The notes below the pieces were generated by a model. That model made no database searches and was not told the origin of the DNA. It saw only the letters and a list, made by a program, of their open reading frames with translations. From positions 310,001 to 374,000 of the forward strand of contig CAXXUG010000020.1 in NCBI GenBank assembly GCA_963664835.2: DNA of 64,000 nucleotides. Direction: 5' to 3'. The position numbers and the translations under genes were made by a program. Position 1 is the stretch's first letter, and each line of letters opens with the position of its first letter. This stretch comes from G963664835 sp963664835. Lineage in GTDB: Bacteria; Chloroflexota; UBA6077; FW602-bin22; JBCLEL01. Shown here piece by piece: positions 55,812 to 64,000 of the stretch.

Positions 55812-57650
55812 ATGACCTTTAACTTGCGCGCCATCGCCGGCGCGATCGCCTATGTGGCCGGGGTTCTTTTCACCCACGCGCCACTGATGAGCGGCCTGTT
55901 GATCGCTCAGGCCATCTTCTTCGGCCTGGCGATGCCCTTGGAGGTGTGGGCAATCGACGGTCTGGTGGACGCGGTTGTGGACGGATTGGGCGCGGCGGCG
56001 GCACCGTGGGCGGCAATCTTGCCCTGGCTAGGCTTGCTGGCGGTCGCCTACGCGATGCGCAGCCTCGAAAGGGCCGTGAGTCAATACCTTTCCGCTCTAA
56101 CCCAAGAACAGGTCGACAAAGCAATGCATAGGCAGCTTTATGAGAAGGTAATTTCTGTACCGTTGGAGACGTTCGAGCGCCCTGAGTACTATCAGAAGCT
56201 CGAGACCGGCCGCCAGGCACTTGGAGGCAGCGTATCTCGAAGTCTCGACAATGTTACCTGGTTCATCGGTGCCCTCGTCGGCGCTGTCGGCCTATTCATT
56301 CTCTACGCGGCCGCCCACTGGCTTCTGGCGGTGTTTGTGGTTGCTGTCGCTATCATTGTGTCCGTCGTCCGCGGATGGGCTTCCGCCAAATTCGTGCAGG
56401 TGAACTATCGCAGCTCTCCTCTAAGGCGCGAGGCGGGCTATTGGTCCGGGCTCCTCTCCAGTCGCGAGGCCGGACCGGAACTACGCCTCTTTGGTCTGGC
56501 CGATCACCTCATAGGCCTTTGGCGGGTTGTCTTCGGTCGCCACGTCGCCGAGATGGACCGGGGCCGACGCGAAGTCGCTCTGGGATCTCTGATCGAAATT
56601 GGAGCAGCGCGGCTCGCGATATTGATTAGCGGTATCGCTCTGGTGATTCTCGCCTCGAACGGGCAGATCAGCATAGGCCAACTAGTCGCCTTGCTCTACG
56701 GGCTAAGCCGGTTCGAAAGTGTAACCAACACCTTTGGATGGTCTTCAGCCAGCCTGGTCGAGGATTGGGCGAGAGTCGCCCACCTGCGGGACTTCCTGGC
56801 GCTGGACTCCGAGCGGACTCCGCTAAAACGCGGCGCCACACTCTCTCCCAGCCCGTTCCGTCAAGGCATACATTTCGATGGCCTCGGCTTCACTTATCCA
56901 GGAAGCGAGAGGCCGGCACTCTCCGGCATAAACCTCACGATCCGACCGCATGAACATGTAGCGCTCGTAGGGGAAAACGGGGCCGGCAAGACAACCCTGG
57001 TTCGACTCTTGCTCGGACTTTATCGACCGACCGAGGGCCGGATCACCGTTGACGGGATCGACGTCGCCGATCTCGATCCCGACGAATGGCGCCGGCGGGC
57101 GACCGCAATCTTCCAGGACTTCGTCCGTTATCCAACGACGCCTTTCGAGAACATCGCCTATGCAGACCCATCGCTTCTGGTCGAACTACCAAGCTCGCAG
57201 GTCGCTGTGCATCCCAGGGTCCTCTCAGCGGCCGCACAGGCCGGCGCCGATGGTTTCATCGACACGTTGCCCTCTAAGTACACGACGCCACTCGGCAAGG
57301 AGTGGGACGGCGGCGTCGAGCTGTCTATTGGACAGTGGCAGCGGCTGGCCATCGCCCGTGCGTACCTGCGCGACGCCCAGATCATCGCGTTGGACGAACC
57401 CACCGCCGCGTTGGATCCGCGCGCCGAGGCCGAGGTCTACAAACATTTCAGCCGTGCTGCAGCCGGCAGGACCGCAATCCTCGTATCCCATCGCCTCGGC
57501 TCGGCCAGGATGGCGGACAGGATCGTCGTCCTGCGCGAGGGTCTGATAGAGGAGGAAGGCGATCACGACTCACTGCTGAGAGAAGACGGCGAATACGCTC
57601 GCATGTTCCGCCTACAGGCGAGTTGGTACGCCGAGAGTGCCGAGGCCTGA
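55812..57650 (+). CDS. ABC exporter half-transporter 1
   Basis: A 612-residue protein: membrane domain of about six segments (first near residues 8-50), then a nucleotide-binding domain with GENGAGKTTLVRLLLGL (Walker A), ATAIFQDFVRYPTT (Q-loop), ELSIGQWQRLAIARAYLR (signature, LSIGQ in place of LSGGQ), IIALDEPTAALDP (Walker B with catalytic Glu) and LVSHRLGSARMAD (His switch). ATG 55812 is chosen; a TTG 15 codons upstream is possible. The partner gene begins 10 nt after the stop, so a heterodimer is likely. The family exports peptides or drugs. Confidence 0.9.
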   Translation: MTFNLRAIAGAIAYVAGVLFTHAPLMSGLLIAQAIFFGLAMPLEVWAIDGLVDAVVDGLGAAAAPWAAILPWLGLLAVAYAMRSLERAVSQYLSALTQEQVDKAMHRQLYEKVISVPLETFERPEYYQKLETGRQALGGSVSRSLDNVTWFIGALVGAVGLFILYAAAHWLLAVFVVAVAIIVSVVRGWASAKFVQVNYRSSPLRREAGYWSGLLSSREAGPELRLFGLADHLIGLWRVVFGRHVAEMDRGRREVALGSLIEIGAARLAILISGIALVILASNGQISIGQLVALLYGLSRFESVTNTFGWSSASLVEDWARVAHLRDFLALDSERTPLKRGATLSPSPFRQGIHFDGLGFTYPGSERPALSGINLTIRPHEHVALVGENGAGKTTLVRLLLGLYRPTEGRITVDGIDVADLDPDEWRRRATAIFQDFVRYPTTPFENIAYADPSLLVELPSSQVAVHPRVLSAAAQAGADGFIDTLPSKYTTPLGKEWDGGVELSIGQWQRLAIARAYLRDAQIIALDEPTAALDPRAEAEVYKHFSRAAAGRTAILVSHRLGSARMADRIVVLREGLIEEEGDHDSLLREDGEYARMFRLQASWYAESAEA

Positions 57651-57660
57651 TCAAGAGAAG

Positions 57661-59478
57661 ATGACGATCAATACACTCCCAAACAAACTACTCAGAGATT
57701 CTCCCAGGTCCCAACTTCGGTACATTCCTCGACTGCTCCTGTTCATCTGGAACGCAGGATCGGCGACCGTCGCACTGCTGGTGTTTCTCAGCGTTGGCAC
57801 AGGACTTCTGGTAGTTGCCGAGGTGCACGCGCTCCGGCGATTGGTCGAGACGGCGCAAGAGGTGATTCAGGGTGGTGCCCCTCTGATCGACGCATTGGTC
57901 TGGGCCGGCCTGTTCGCCGGCCTAGGATTTATCCAAGCTGTACTGTTTATGGGCAAGGGCCTCATCGGTGACCACTTACAGGAAAGTCTGCGTGGTGTTA
58001 TCGAAGAGCGCTGCTACCGGCAGGCACAGTCGATGCCACTGAGCAGTTTCGAGCAGGCTGAGCACCACGATCGTCTTGCGAGGGCTCTTCAGGGAATGGA
58101 CCGCCGATTTTTCAGCACATTCTCATTCATCCACTGGATGATCGCCAACATCGTCGCTCTGCTGTCCCTTATGGTCTATTTGGCTCAATTTCACTGGGTC
58201 ATACCCTTAATCCTGGTTGCCGGCACCACCCCCGGCGTGCTGATAAGAGAGCGCCAGCACCGCGCAAGGTACCAGGTTGAGCGCAAGCAGACCCCGAGAC
58301 AAAGACGGTTGGAGGTCCTCAGCGGCATCCTTACCGGAAGGTCAGCCGCCGCGGAGCTCAGGCTGTTTGGCTTTGGCTCGTGGCTGATTGACCGGGCCGA
58401 AATGCTCTGGATCGGCATGCGCGATGAGCGATTGCAACTTGAACGTCGAGAGTTCAAACTGGAAGTACTTACTGACGGCATTAACGGCTTGGTTACGTTG
58501 GCGACGATCGGCTTCGGAGTGACGCTACTCGTTGCGGGTCGCATCAGCCTGGGAGCTGCCGCAGCCTTCCTTGCGGCTATCGACAGCTTTGAGCAAAACT
58601 ACTGGGCACTGGTATGGAATGCGTCGATTATCTACCGCGATCTTCGGTACATTCGCGACTTCTTCGAGTTCATCGACTCTCCGAGACTGGACCTGGACGT
58701 GGGGGATCGTCTGCAGGGGCCGATATCACGAGGGATCGAGCTCGATAACGTTTCGTTCGCCTATCCGGGAAGCGACCGGCCGGCCCTGTCCGACGTATCG
58801 ATCACCCTCCGGCCGGGCGAGAGGATCGCGCTCGTCGGCGAGAATGGCGCCGGCAAGACGACCCTCGCGAAGCTACTGATGGGTCTCTATCAGCCTACGT
58901 CCGGCCGCATCACGGTTGATGGCGTCGATCTGAATGAGATCGCGCTGGCCGACTGGTATCGCCGGATCGGCGCGGTGTTCCAGAATTTCACGCGGTATCA
59001 GGTCACTGGACGAGAAAACATAGGCTTCGGATGGTTGCCCAAACTTGACGACCCCGAGGCAATTGCGCGAGTGGCGGCGCGCAGCGGAGCCGACGAGGTG
59101 GCTGAGTCTCTCCCACGCGGTCTGGAGACGCCCCTCGGCAAGGAGTTCCAGGAAGGGTCCGAGCTATCGGTCGGCCAGTGGCAGAGGCTGGCGATCGCGA
59201 GGGCCTACCTGAGGCCGGCCGAAATACTGATTCTGGATGAGCCGGCATCAGGACTCGATGCCAAGGCCGAGGCCGGCGTGTACGATCATTTCGCCCGCAT
59301 GGCGGAAGCCAGCACCGTGGTACTGATTTCGCACCGGCTCGGCTCCTGCCGGCTGGCCGACCGCATCCTCGTGCTGAACGAAGGCCGGGTAGTGGAGCAG
59401 GGCAGCCACTCGCAGTTGGTGGCCGCCGGCGGTGAGTACGCCGAGCTGTTCAAGCTCCAAGCCGGCTGGTATCGGTAG
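57661..59478 (+). CDS. ABC exporter half-transporter 2
   Basis: A 605-residue paralog of the preceding protein with the same plan: membrane part 1-330, then VGENGAGKTTLAKLLMGLYQPTSG, GAVFQNFTRYQVTGRENIGFG, LSVGQWQRLAIARAYLR, ILILDEPASGLDAKAE and LISHRLGSCRLAD. Both subunits keep the catalytic Glu and His, so both ATP sites may be active. The LS[IV]GQW signature is shared by both. The ATG at 57661 gives a start free of overlap; GTG 57637 would overlap the upstream gene by 14 nt. Confidence 0.92.
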   Translation: MTINTLPNKLLRDSPRSQLRYIPRLLLFIWNAGSATVALLVFLSVGTGLLVVAEVHALRRLVETAQEVIQGGAPLIDALVWAGLFAGLGFIQAVLFMGKGLIGDHLQESLRGVIEERCYRQAQSMPLSSFEQAEHHDRLARALQGMDRRFFSTFSFIHWMIANIVALLSLMVYLAQFHWVIPLILVAGTTPGVLIRERQHRARYQVERKQTPRQRRLEVLSGILTGRSAAAELRLFGFGSWLIDRAEMLWIGMRDERLQLERREFKLEVLTDGINGLVTLATIGFGVTLLVAGRISLGAAAAFLAAIDSFEQNYWALVWNASIIYRDLRYIRDFFEFIDSPRLDLDVGDRLQGPISRGIELDNVSFAYPGSDRPALSDVSITLRPGERIALVGENGAGKTTLAKLLMGLYQPTSGRITVDGVDLNEIALADWYRRIGAVFQNFTRYQVTGRENIGFGWLPKLDDPEAIARVAARSGADEVAESLPRGLETPLGKEFQEGSELSVGQWQRLAIARAYLRPAEILILDEPASGLDAKAEAGVYDHFARMAEASTVVLISHRLGSCRLADRILVLNEGRVVEQGSHSQLVAAGGEYAELFKLQAGWYR

Positions 59479-59534
59479 GTCTTGCCGGTATCTCGAGCGG
59501 GCCAAGCGTATGGCGAAAGAATGGAGAGAGACTA

Positions 59535-59840
59535 ATGGCTGAAACTTTTTCGCGTTGGGATGCGGCTGATTACATCGGCACTCCGGAGGATGCCGGATTG
59601 TTGCTGGAGGCGGCGATAGACGAGGACCCAGGAGACGGTAGCGTAATCCGGGCTGCCCTCAGCGCGATTGCACGCGCGCAGAATAGGAGTTCTCTGGCCC
59701 GCGATGCCGGCTTGGACCGGTCGGGGCTCTACAAGGCTTTGTCCGAAGATGGCAACCCCTCTCTCGCTACGATCCTCAAGATCGTCCGCGCGCTGGGGTT
59801 GAAGCTGCGTATTGAGCAGGCCGGTCGCACAGCACCCTAA
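59535..59840 (+). CDS. Orphan addiction-module antidote (HigA-like, HI1420 type)
   Basis: A 101-residue protein matching antidotes of the HI1419/HI1420 type: FSRWDAADYIGTPEDAGLLLEAAIDEDPGDGSVIRAALSAIARAQNRSSLARDAGLDRSGLYKALSEDGNPSLATILKIVRALGLKLRIEQA. The toxin usually encoded directly upstream is missing; the exporter gene ends 56 nt before. A clear GGAGAGAG site precedes the ATG. Its stop overlaps that of the convergent NUDIX gene by 4 nt. Confidence 0.92.
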   Translation: MAETFSRWDAADYIGTPEDAGLLLEAAIDEDPGDGSVIRAALSAIARAQNRSSLARDAGLDRSGLYKALSEDGNPSLATILKIVRALGLKLRIEQAGRTAP

Positions 59841-60283
59841 TCTTGTTTGTCCCAACCGAAACTGTCGAAAAACTTACCCTCCAGATAGTTAATCAGGGCT
59901 CGCCGGACGTAGGGCACCATATTGCCGGGCAAATCATGGACCGAATGCCATGACAGGTCATCACACTTGTCCGGCTCCGCATTCACAATGTCCCCGCTCC
60001 ATTTTGTCGTGGCAAGGAAGAAGCACACCCACTCATCCTCAGCCTTCACATGCATCACGCCCACTACTTCGATGTCCGAAGGCCGAATCTCAATACCGGC
60101 CTCTTCCCTCGCCTCCCTGATTGCGGCCGCTTTGACCTCCTCGTTGCCGTCCAGGTGTCCGGCAATCACACTGTAGTTCCCATCTTCATACCCGGTGTTG
60201 GATCGCCTCAAGAGCAGCACTTCGCGATTGTCATTCATTAGAAAAATGTGGGTCGCCGGAATGAGTTTGAATCTGTCAGGCAT
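59837..60283 (-). CDS. NUDIX hydrolase, MutT/dNTPase-like
   Basis: A 148-residue NUDIX enzyme with an A/TH/IFLMNDNREVLLLRRSNTGYEDGNYSVIAGHLD start and the box GHLDGNEEVKAAAIREAREEAGIEI, matching GX5EX7REUXEEXGU. It is unrelated in detail to the tandem NUDIX pair at 42.4-43.8 kb. A nucleotide-cleaning or cofactor-hydrolysing role is expected. Confidence 0.93.
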   Translation of the reverse strand: MPDRFKLIPATHIFLMNDNREVLLLRRSNTGYEDGNYSVIAGHLDGNEEVKAAAIREAREEAGIEIRPSDIEVVGVMHVKAEDEWVCFFLATTKWSGDIVNAEPDKCDDLSWHSVHDLPGNMVPYVRRALINYLEGKFFDSFGWDKQD

Positions 60284-60375
60284 CTAACATTCCTTGGAGA
60301 AGGGAAGGTTGCGACGCGAACCGTGAATAAGGAGCGGCCTCAAGAAAATCGATGCGCCGCCAATGACCAGAAGGG

Positions 60376-60777
60376 TCAATCATCTTCTCGGCGGGTACTC
60401 CAAAAGCCAGTCCCGGGGTAATTTTTCGAGAATTCAGCGCTTTCCGCTTCAGACAGCATCTCCGTCTCGACTAACGGGACCTTCTCAACTAGCCGGACTT
60501 TGAGCACGCGTGTAGTCTGCCAGTGTGTTTGATCGGTGCCTGGAAGCTCTTCGAGGTCCTGATCCGCGAGAGGCTCGGCTACAACGTAGAGAAAGCCGGG
60601 TACCTTCCCGTCGTGTCGGACGTTGTTAACGTCGTCGCCGGAGGCAGATACACGGGTTGGCTTGTGGGAAAAGGCTTTCGCGTACTCTCTGAACGGAGTT
60701 ACCCAGCTACCGGCTCGAAGGGTGCTCAACTCCTCCGGCGAGCCATGGAACCAGGGGCTGCGTATTCGATCGGTCAC
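60376..60777 (-). CDS. Small protein with ADP-ribosyltransferase-like N-terminus
   Basis: A 133-residue protein. WFHGSPEELSTLRAGSWVTPFREYAKAFSHKPTR resembles the first NAD-binding block of small ADP-ribosyltransferases such as Arr, where a His-Gly-Ser/Thr is followed by a signature of the form L..G..[ILV]TP and a helix. FLYVVAEPLADQDLEELPGTDQTHWQTTRVLKVRLVEKVPLVE would give the central strands. A catalytic Glu is not clearly placed. The call is from motif shape only; it could also be an unrelated phage-type fold. Confidence 0.45.
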   Translation of the reverse strand: MTDRIRSPWFHGSPEELSTLRAGSWVTPFREYAKAFSHKPTRVSASGDDVNNVRHDGKVPGFLYVVAEPLADQDLEELPGTDQTHWQTTRVLKVRLVEKVPLVETEMLSEAESAEFSKNYPGTGFWSTRREDD

Positions 60778-60848
60778 GGTCTAACGCACCCTCACCAAAG
60801 CCGGCAGTGCAAAGCGCGCCGCCGGCCCGAGTCGATCCGTTTCCAAGA

Positions 60849-61583
60849 CTACATCTTCCTGACTATGAAGTATGCACGCCGGCCCAGTTCGTAGGGCTCG
60901 CTATCAAGTGACGAGAATTCCTCGCACACCTCGAAACCCACCTCGGAAAGCAGAACTGTCAATTCTCGAAACCCGTAGACTCGTATCGAGGTAGTCTTGG
61001 TTTCGGATACTCCATTCCTGATCAAGGTCCATTCAGTTTCGGCCCGGCTCTCTGTGTGACTATAGGTCAAGCTCTCCAGAATCAGAGTTTCGCCTTTCTT
61101 GCTCCAACTGCGATGCTGGGATCGTGGCAGGAGGTGTTCAGCGAGGTTGGGTGTATCCAAAGCAAAAGTCGAGCCAGTCTTGAGGGCTCGATGCACTGCT
61201 TCAAGGAACCGTCTGTTCCCATCGTCGTCAAAGTAGCCGAAGCTTCCCCAAAAGCAGAATGCCGCGTCGAAAGTTTCGGTCCAGGGCAGGTCTCTCATGT
61301 CCGACTCGCGAAGCTCAAGCTCAAGATTCGCTTCATGCGACTTGGATTGCGCTTCCTGAAGGAGGACTTTCGTGATGTCAACGCCAGTCACGTGGTAACC
61401 CCGCTCGGCCAGCGGCAGCGCCAACCTGCCATTGCCGCATGGAACGTCGAGAATCCGGCATCCGGGTGTCAAATCGAGAGCGCGCTCCAGGAAGGCTACT
61501 TCGGCCGAAGCGCGCTCAGCCGGCATGCTTCTTTGAACGTCGAGCCAGTTCCCGGCGAAGAAGGTGGTCCACCACTCATCCAC
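60849..61583 (-). CDS. Class I SAM-dependent methyltransferase
   Basis: A 244-residue Rossmann-fold methyltransferase with motif I RILDVPCGNGRLALPLAERGYHVTGVDI, motif II MRDLPWTETFDAAFCFWGSFGYF and motif III FLEAVHRALKTGSTFALDTP. A GTG at 61583 behind AGGGA gives VDEWWTTFF and a 2-nt gap to the preceding methyltransferase gene, so the two are co-transcribed. The acceptor is unknown. Confidence 0.92.
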   Translation of the reverse strand: MDEWWTTFFAGNWLDVQRSMPAERASAEVAFLERALDLTPGCRILDVPCGNGRLALPLAERGYHVTGVDITKVLLQEAQSKSHEANLELELRESDMRDLPWTETFDAAFCFWGSFGYFDDDGNRRFLEAVHRALKTGSTFALDTPNLAEHLLPRSQHRSWSKKGETLILESLTYSHTESRAETEWTLIRNGVSETKTTSIRVYGFRELTVLLSEVGFEVCEEFSSLDSEPYELGRRAYFIVRKM

Positions 61584-61585
61584 GG

Positions 61586-62419
61586 TTAATCCCTTTGCCC
61601 AACTACGATGATGTGATCTCCCATGCCCACACAGCCCTCTTCCTGGCAGGCGGAAAGCTCCATTCTGAGGAGTTCCTGCCACTTTTTTGGATCTTTCTTG
61701 ACCTCGGCGAGCGAGTCATTCCAACCGGTGGAGAGACAGTTCGAAGCAGATGTCGCCGCTACCGTTAATCCCGCCTGGCTCGCCAATTCTCGTACCTCAT
61801 TCGGTCGAAACATGTGACACTGATGCCGGAGGCCCGGCCAGTTTTCAGGCGTTAAGTCGCCCGTCTCGGTGATCTTGCGGTTGTCTTCCGGCGGGATTTC
61901 CAGAATCTCGTCCAAGTAGCGATGGGCCGGCCCCCAAATAGACATGACACTGGCGAGAACATGCCCGCCTCTCCGGCAGACCCGTACGCACTCTCGCATT
62001 GCCGAGTGCGCCTGGTCGAAGACATAGCTCAAAGGTCCACCGTAGCAGACGACCGCGTCGAACGAATCATCGGATAGGGCGCTCATGTCGCAGATGTCCA
62101 GTCTCAGGCGGTCCTCCACCGCGTCCTCGAAGCCCAGCTCCTCCGCATGTTTCCGATGGAGGTCGAGTTGCACTGTAGAAATGTCCGCCACCACCACACG
62201 GCACTCCATATCCGCCAAGACCTTGGTGAATCGTCCAGGCCCGGCGCCTATGTCCAAGACGCGCGAACCGGGTCTTATGAACCGTTCCAGGTAGTGGGTA
62301 TGGATGAATAGGCTAACCTCGTCCGCCGGACTGCGAGTGAATCGCGTCCACTCCCGTTCCCCGTACTCGTCGTAGAAGTTCGCTGCCCAGTCAGGATTGT
62401 AGTAGCCGCTGTTACTCAT
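61586..62419 (-). CDS. Class I SAM-dependent methyltransferase
   Basis: A 277-residue protein: YYNPDWAANFYDEYGEREWTRF, motif I RVLDIGAGPGRFTKVLADMECRVVVADIS, motif II LDICDMSALSDDSFDAVVCYGGPLSYVFD and motif III ECVRVCRRGGHVLASVMS. The W-rich N-terminus and acidic residues fit small-molecule methyltransferases. It is first of a two-gene unit. Confidence 0.92.
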   Translation of the reverse strand: MSNSGYYNPDWAANFYDEYGEREWTRFTRSPADEVSLFIHTHYLERFIRPGSRVLDIGAGPGRFTKVLADMECRVVVADISTVQLDLHRKHAEELGFEDAVEDRLRLDICDMSALSDDSFDAVVCYGGPLSYVFDQAHSAMRECVRVCRRGGHVLASVMSIWGPAHRYLDEILEIPPEDNRKITETGDLTPENWPGLRHQCHMFRPNEVRELASQAGLTVAATSASNCLSTGWNDSLAEVKKDPKKWQELLRMELSACQEEGCVGMGDHIIVVGQRD

Positions 62420-62544
62420 ATACTCGATGTTCCGCTGAATCTGTCGTGCGTCTGCCGTAACCCCATGGCGCTTCCGTGCCGGCGAAGACCGTGGCCGGCG
62501 ATCCCGTGATTATGACAGATTAATGGGGAAGATCAGAGGGGGAG

Positions 62545-63261
62545 TTAACGAACACCTGCATTTTTACCGGCCTCGGCCGGCTCCACGCAGCCGTAGTAGA
62601 AGAAGCGCCCGCTGGTTTCGATTGAGCCACTCCAGCCGAGATCTTGCAACTGCTGGTTCAATCGATCCGGCTCGTGGAACACTTTGACGATGTTGAAAGT
62701 CCGGCCGTCTTTCAGCCTTCTCTCAACCACCCCGGAATCGTCGATCTGCGAGTGATCCCATCTCGACTCCCGCTCCGGCAAATTGTCAACCAAAAATGCC
62801 CTGCCGCCCGGCTTAAGGGCTGAGCGAACCATCGTCCAGAACCGGTTGAACTCCGCAGCCGGCACGTGCGACAGCCAGAACCCGAAGAAGACAAAGTCAT
62901 ACTTCTCGGCCGGCTGCCACTCGAACAGGTCCGCGATCAAGTACCGGACATCGGTATCGCCAGACTTGGCGCGGTTGATCGCGATCGTCTCGGAAGAGGC
63001 GTCGATAGCCGTGAGGCCGGCCGCGCCGCGCGCCAGTTGCGCTGTCCACAAACCCGTGCCGCAGGCAATCTCCAGGCACTCGCCGAAGGGCCGCTCTCGC
63101 TCGAGTGCCGATCGCACAGCGTCCAGTTCCGCGAACCAATGACGCTTATGCTCCTCGCCGCGGTAGTATCGCCCCAGGCGCTGGTGCCACTCGTCATACT
63201 CGCCGGCTCGCGCTCGATAGTATGCGACTTGCTCCTCCAGAAGCGATCTGTCGTCCATCAT
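62545..63261 (-). CDS. Class I SAM-dependent methyltransferase
   Basis: A 238-residue protein with CLEIACGTGLWTAQLARGAAGLTAIDASSETIAINRAK (motif I), LIADLFEWQPAEKYDFVFFGFWLSHVPAAEFNRFW (motif II) and VRSALKPGGRAFLVDN (motif III). It is one of three methyltransferase genes in a row but is separated from the pair by about 125 nt. Family of ubiquinone/small-molecule methylases; substrate unknown. Confidence 0.92.
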   Translation of the reverse strand: MMDDRSLLEEQVAYYRARAGEYDEWHQRLGRYYRGEEHKRHWFAELDAVRSALERERPFGECLEIACGTGLWTAQLARGAAGLTAIDASSETIAINRAKSGDTDVRYLIADLFEWQPAEKYDFVFFGFWLSHVPAAEFNRFWTMVRSALKPGGRAFLVDNLPERESRWDHSQIDDSGVVERRLKDGRTFNIVKVFHEPDRLNQQLQDLGWSGSIETSGRFFYYGCVEPAEAGKNAGVR

Positions 63262-63392
63262 TCTTTAGCCGCAGTGCTTTCAATGTCCAAGGATGCCCTC
63301 CTTCAGGTAAGGACGCCTGGTTTGCAGTTGGCGGTGTTTTCGCGTGGCAAGCCATATATTGAGACGACTGCCACTGTGGAAGCGCGGGCTTG

Positions 63393-63848
63393 CTATTCGA
63401 CTTCGTCCTTGACCGCTTCTTCGAGGGGGCCGGCAATTGTCCGTAGGTATTCAATCGATCGAACCCGCGCTCGGCCGGCGACCTCCCTGGGATACACCAC
63501 CAGCAGGCCATCGTTCAAATACCGAGGAAGGACGTGCCAATGGACGTGCGGCACGTCTTGAAATGCAGCCGGACCATTCGACTGCCAGATCGAAAGTCCC
63601 TCCGGCTCGTAGACGCGGCGCACGGCACGCGCCACTCTCCGCACCGTCTTGCCAAGAGACGACGCAATCTCTTCGTCCAGGTCATATATCTGCTCGAAGT
63701 GAGTCTTTGGAATAATCAGGACGTGCCCATCGTTGCTCTGACTGAGGTCCATGAACGCCAGCGTCGAACCATCCTCGAATACGCGTGCGGAATCCGCCTC
63801 GCCGCGGACTATCGAGCAAAACACACATTCGCTACCGTCTGCTTTCAC
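63393..63848 (-). CDS. HIT-family (histidine triad) nucleotide hydrolase
   Basis: A 151-residue protein with CVFCSIVRGEADSARVFEDGSTLAFMDLSQSNDGHVLIIPKTHFE, where the CxxC can bind zinc, and the triad VPHVHWHVLPR as HxHxH. HIT enzymes hydrolyse adenylated compounds, including AMP-linked amines. A GTG start is used. Neighbours include NUDIX and methyltransferase genes, all in the same direction. Confidence 0.94.
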   Translation of the reverse strand: MKADGSECVFCSIVRGEADSARVFEDGSTLAFMDLSQSNDGHVLIIPKTHFEQIYDLDEEIASSLGKTVRRVARAVRRVYEPEGLSIWQSNGPAAFQDVPHVHWHVLPRYLNDGLLVVYPREVAGRARVRSIEYLRTIAGPLEEAVKDEVE

Positions 63849-63912
63849 AACGATCTTGTCATAACTGAGTGTGTCCCCAACGATTCGTTCGGGCAGTGGT
63901 ACCGCCTAGACC

Positions 63913-63999
63913 CTAGTCGGTCTCCGGCCCTAGCGCCCTACTGCTACTTGGCGGCTCGTACCGCCGGACCTCGATCTCATTCTCACGCGCTTGCGCCTG
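63913..63999 (-). CDS. Possible C-terminal end of a gene entering from the right edge
   Basis: On the minus strand, the frame from base 63999 stays open to a TAG at 63915-63913 and ends ENEIEVRRYEPPSSSRALGPETD, which has a protein-like composition. Too short to identify. Confidence 0.3.
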   Translation of the reverse strand, partial: QAQARENEIEVRRYEPPSSSRALGPETD

Positions 64000-64000
64000 C

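Overview
The window looks like a 64 kb piece of an uncultured Chloroflexota-type genome (inference). The evidence is: four exported lipoproteins carry a Val-Glu-Lys/Thr-Arg repeat tether right after the lipobox cysteine, a pattern I associate with that phylum; there are two PQQ-type sugar dehydrogenase/cytochrome c lipoproteins; base composition is GC-rich; many starts are TTG or GTG. The palindrome GCCGGC is strikingly over-represented throughout. No rRNA, tRNA or CRISPR array was seen.

Layout. 0-7.6 kb: an S66 LD-carboxypeptidase, a FitA/VapC toxin-antitoxin (TA) pair followed by a decayed copy of both genes' ends, a sugar ABC importer (binding protein and two permeases, no ATPase) and a coiled-coil protein with a 54-nt tandem repeat. 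7.7-12 kb: a RelE/XRE TA operon with two palindromic operators, a CRTAC1-type FG-GAP/UnbV protein, and a complete IS4-family element with matched inverted repeats but a transposase split by a -1 frameshift. 12-24 kb: metabolic genes (orphan E1 beta, SerA, class III aminotransferase, VOC protein, pterin dehydratase, amidohydrolase), a HigBA pair behind a textbook promoter, an MFS exporter, two ABC-2 permeases and two paralogous mini coiled-coil proteins.

23.9-34.7 kb is one minus-strand phage-derived operon: two small upstream genes, terminase, portal, a clan GH-A-like glycosidase, a fused protease-capsid, adaptor, amidase, tail/fibre protein and a holin-like protein. It has no integrase, replication, tape-measure or tail-tube gene. 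It is either a domesticated or GTA-like particle module or a prophage remnant.

34.9-48.6 kb: Uma2 nuclease, HAD phosphatases, a giant internally duplicated sugar dehydrogenase next to its single-unit sister, tandem NUDIX paralogs, a divergent carbamoyltransferase, an aldo/keto reductase and an M24 peptidase. 48.7-53 kb is a ferric-iron ABC operon (binding protein, permease, ATPase) holding a small ferredoxin-like gene that has lost half of its cysteines. 53-55 kb is a decaying zone: an amber-interrupted membrane gene, IS-end relics, a perfect hairpin and a VapBC pair. 55.4-59.5 kb: a tiny promoter-ORF-terminator unit precedes two ABC exporters. 59.5-64 kb: an orphan antitoxin, NUDIX, a possible ADP-ribosyltransferase-like protein, three SAM methyltransferases and a HIT protein.

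TA and antitoxin-like genes are frequent (four complete pairs, three orphans, one relic). A three-block intergenic repeat recurs at 0.2, 10.4, 18.0 and 55.4 kb.
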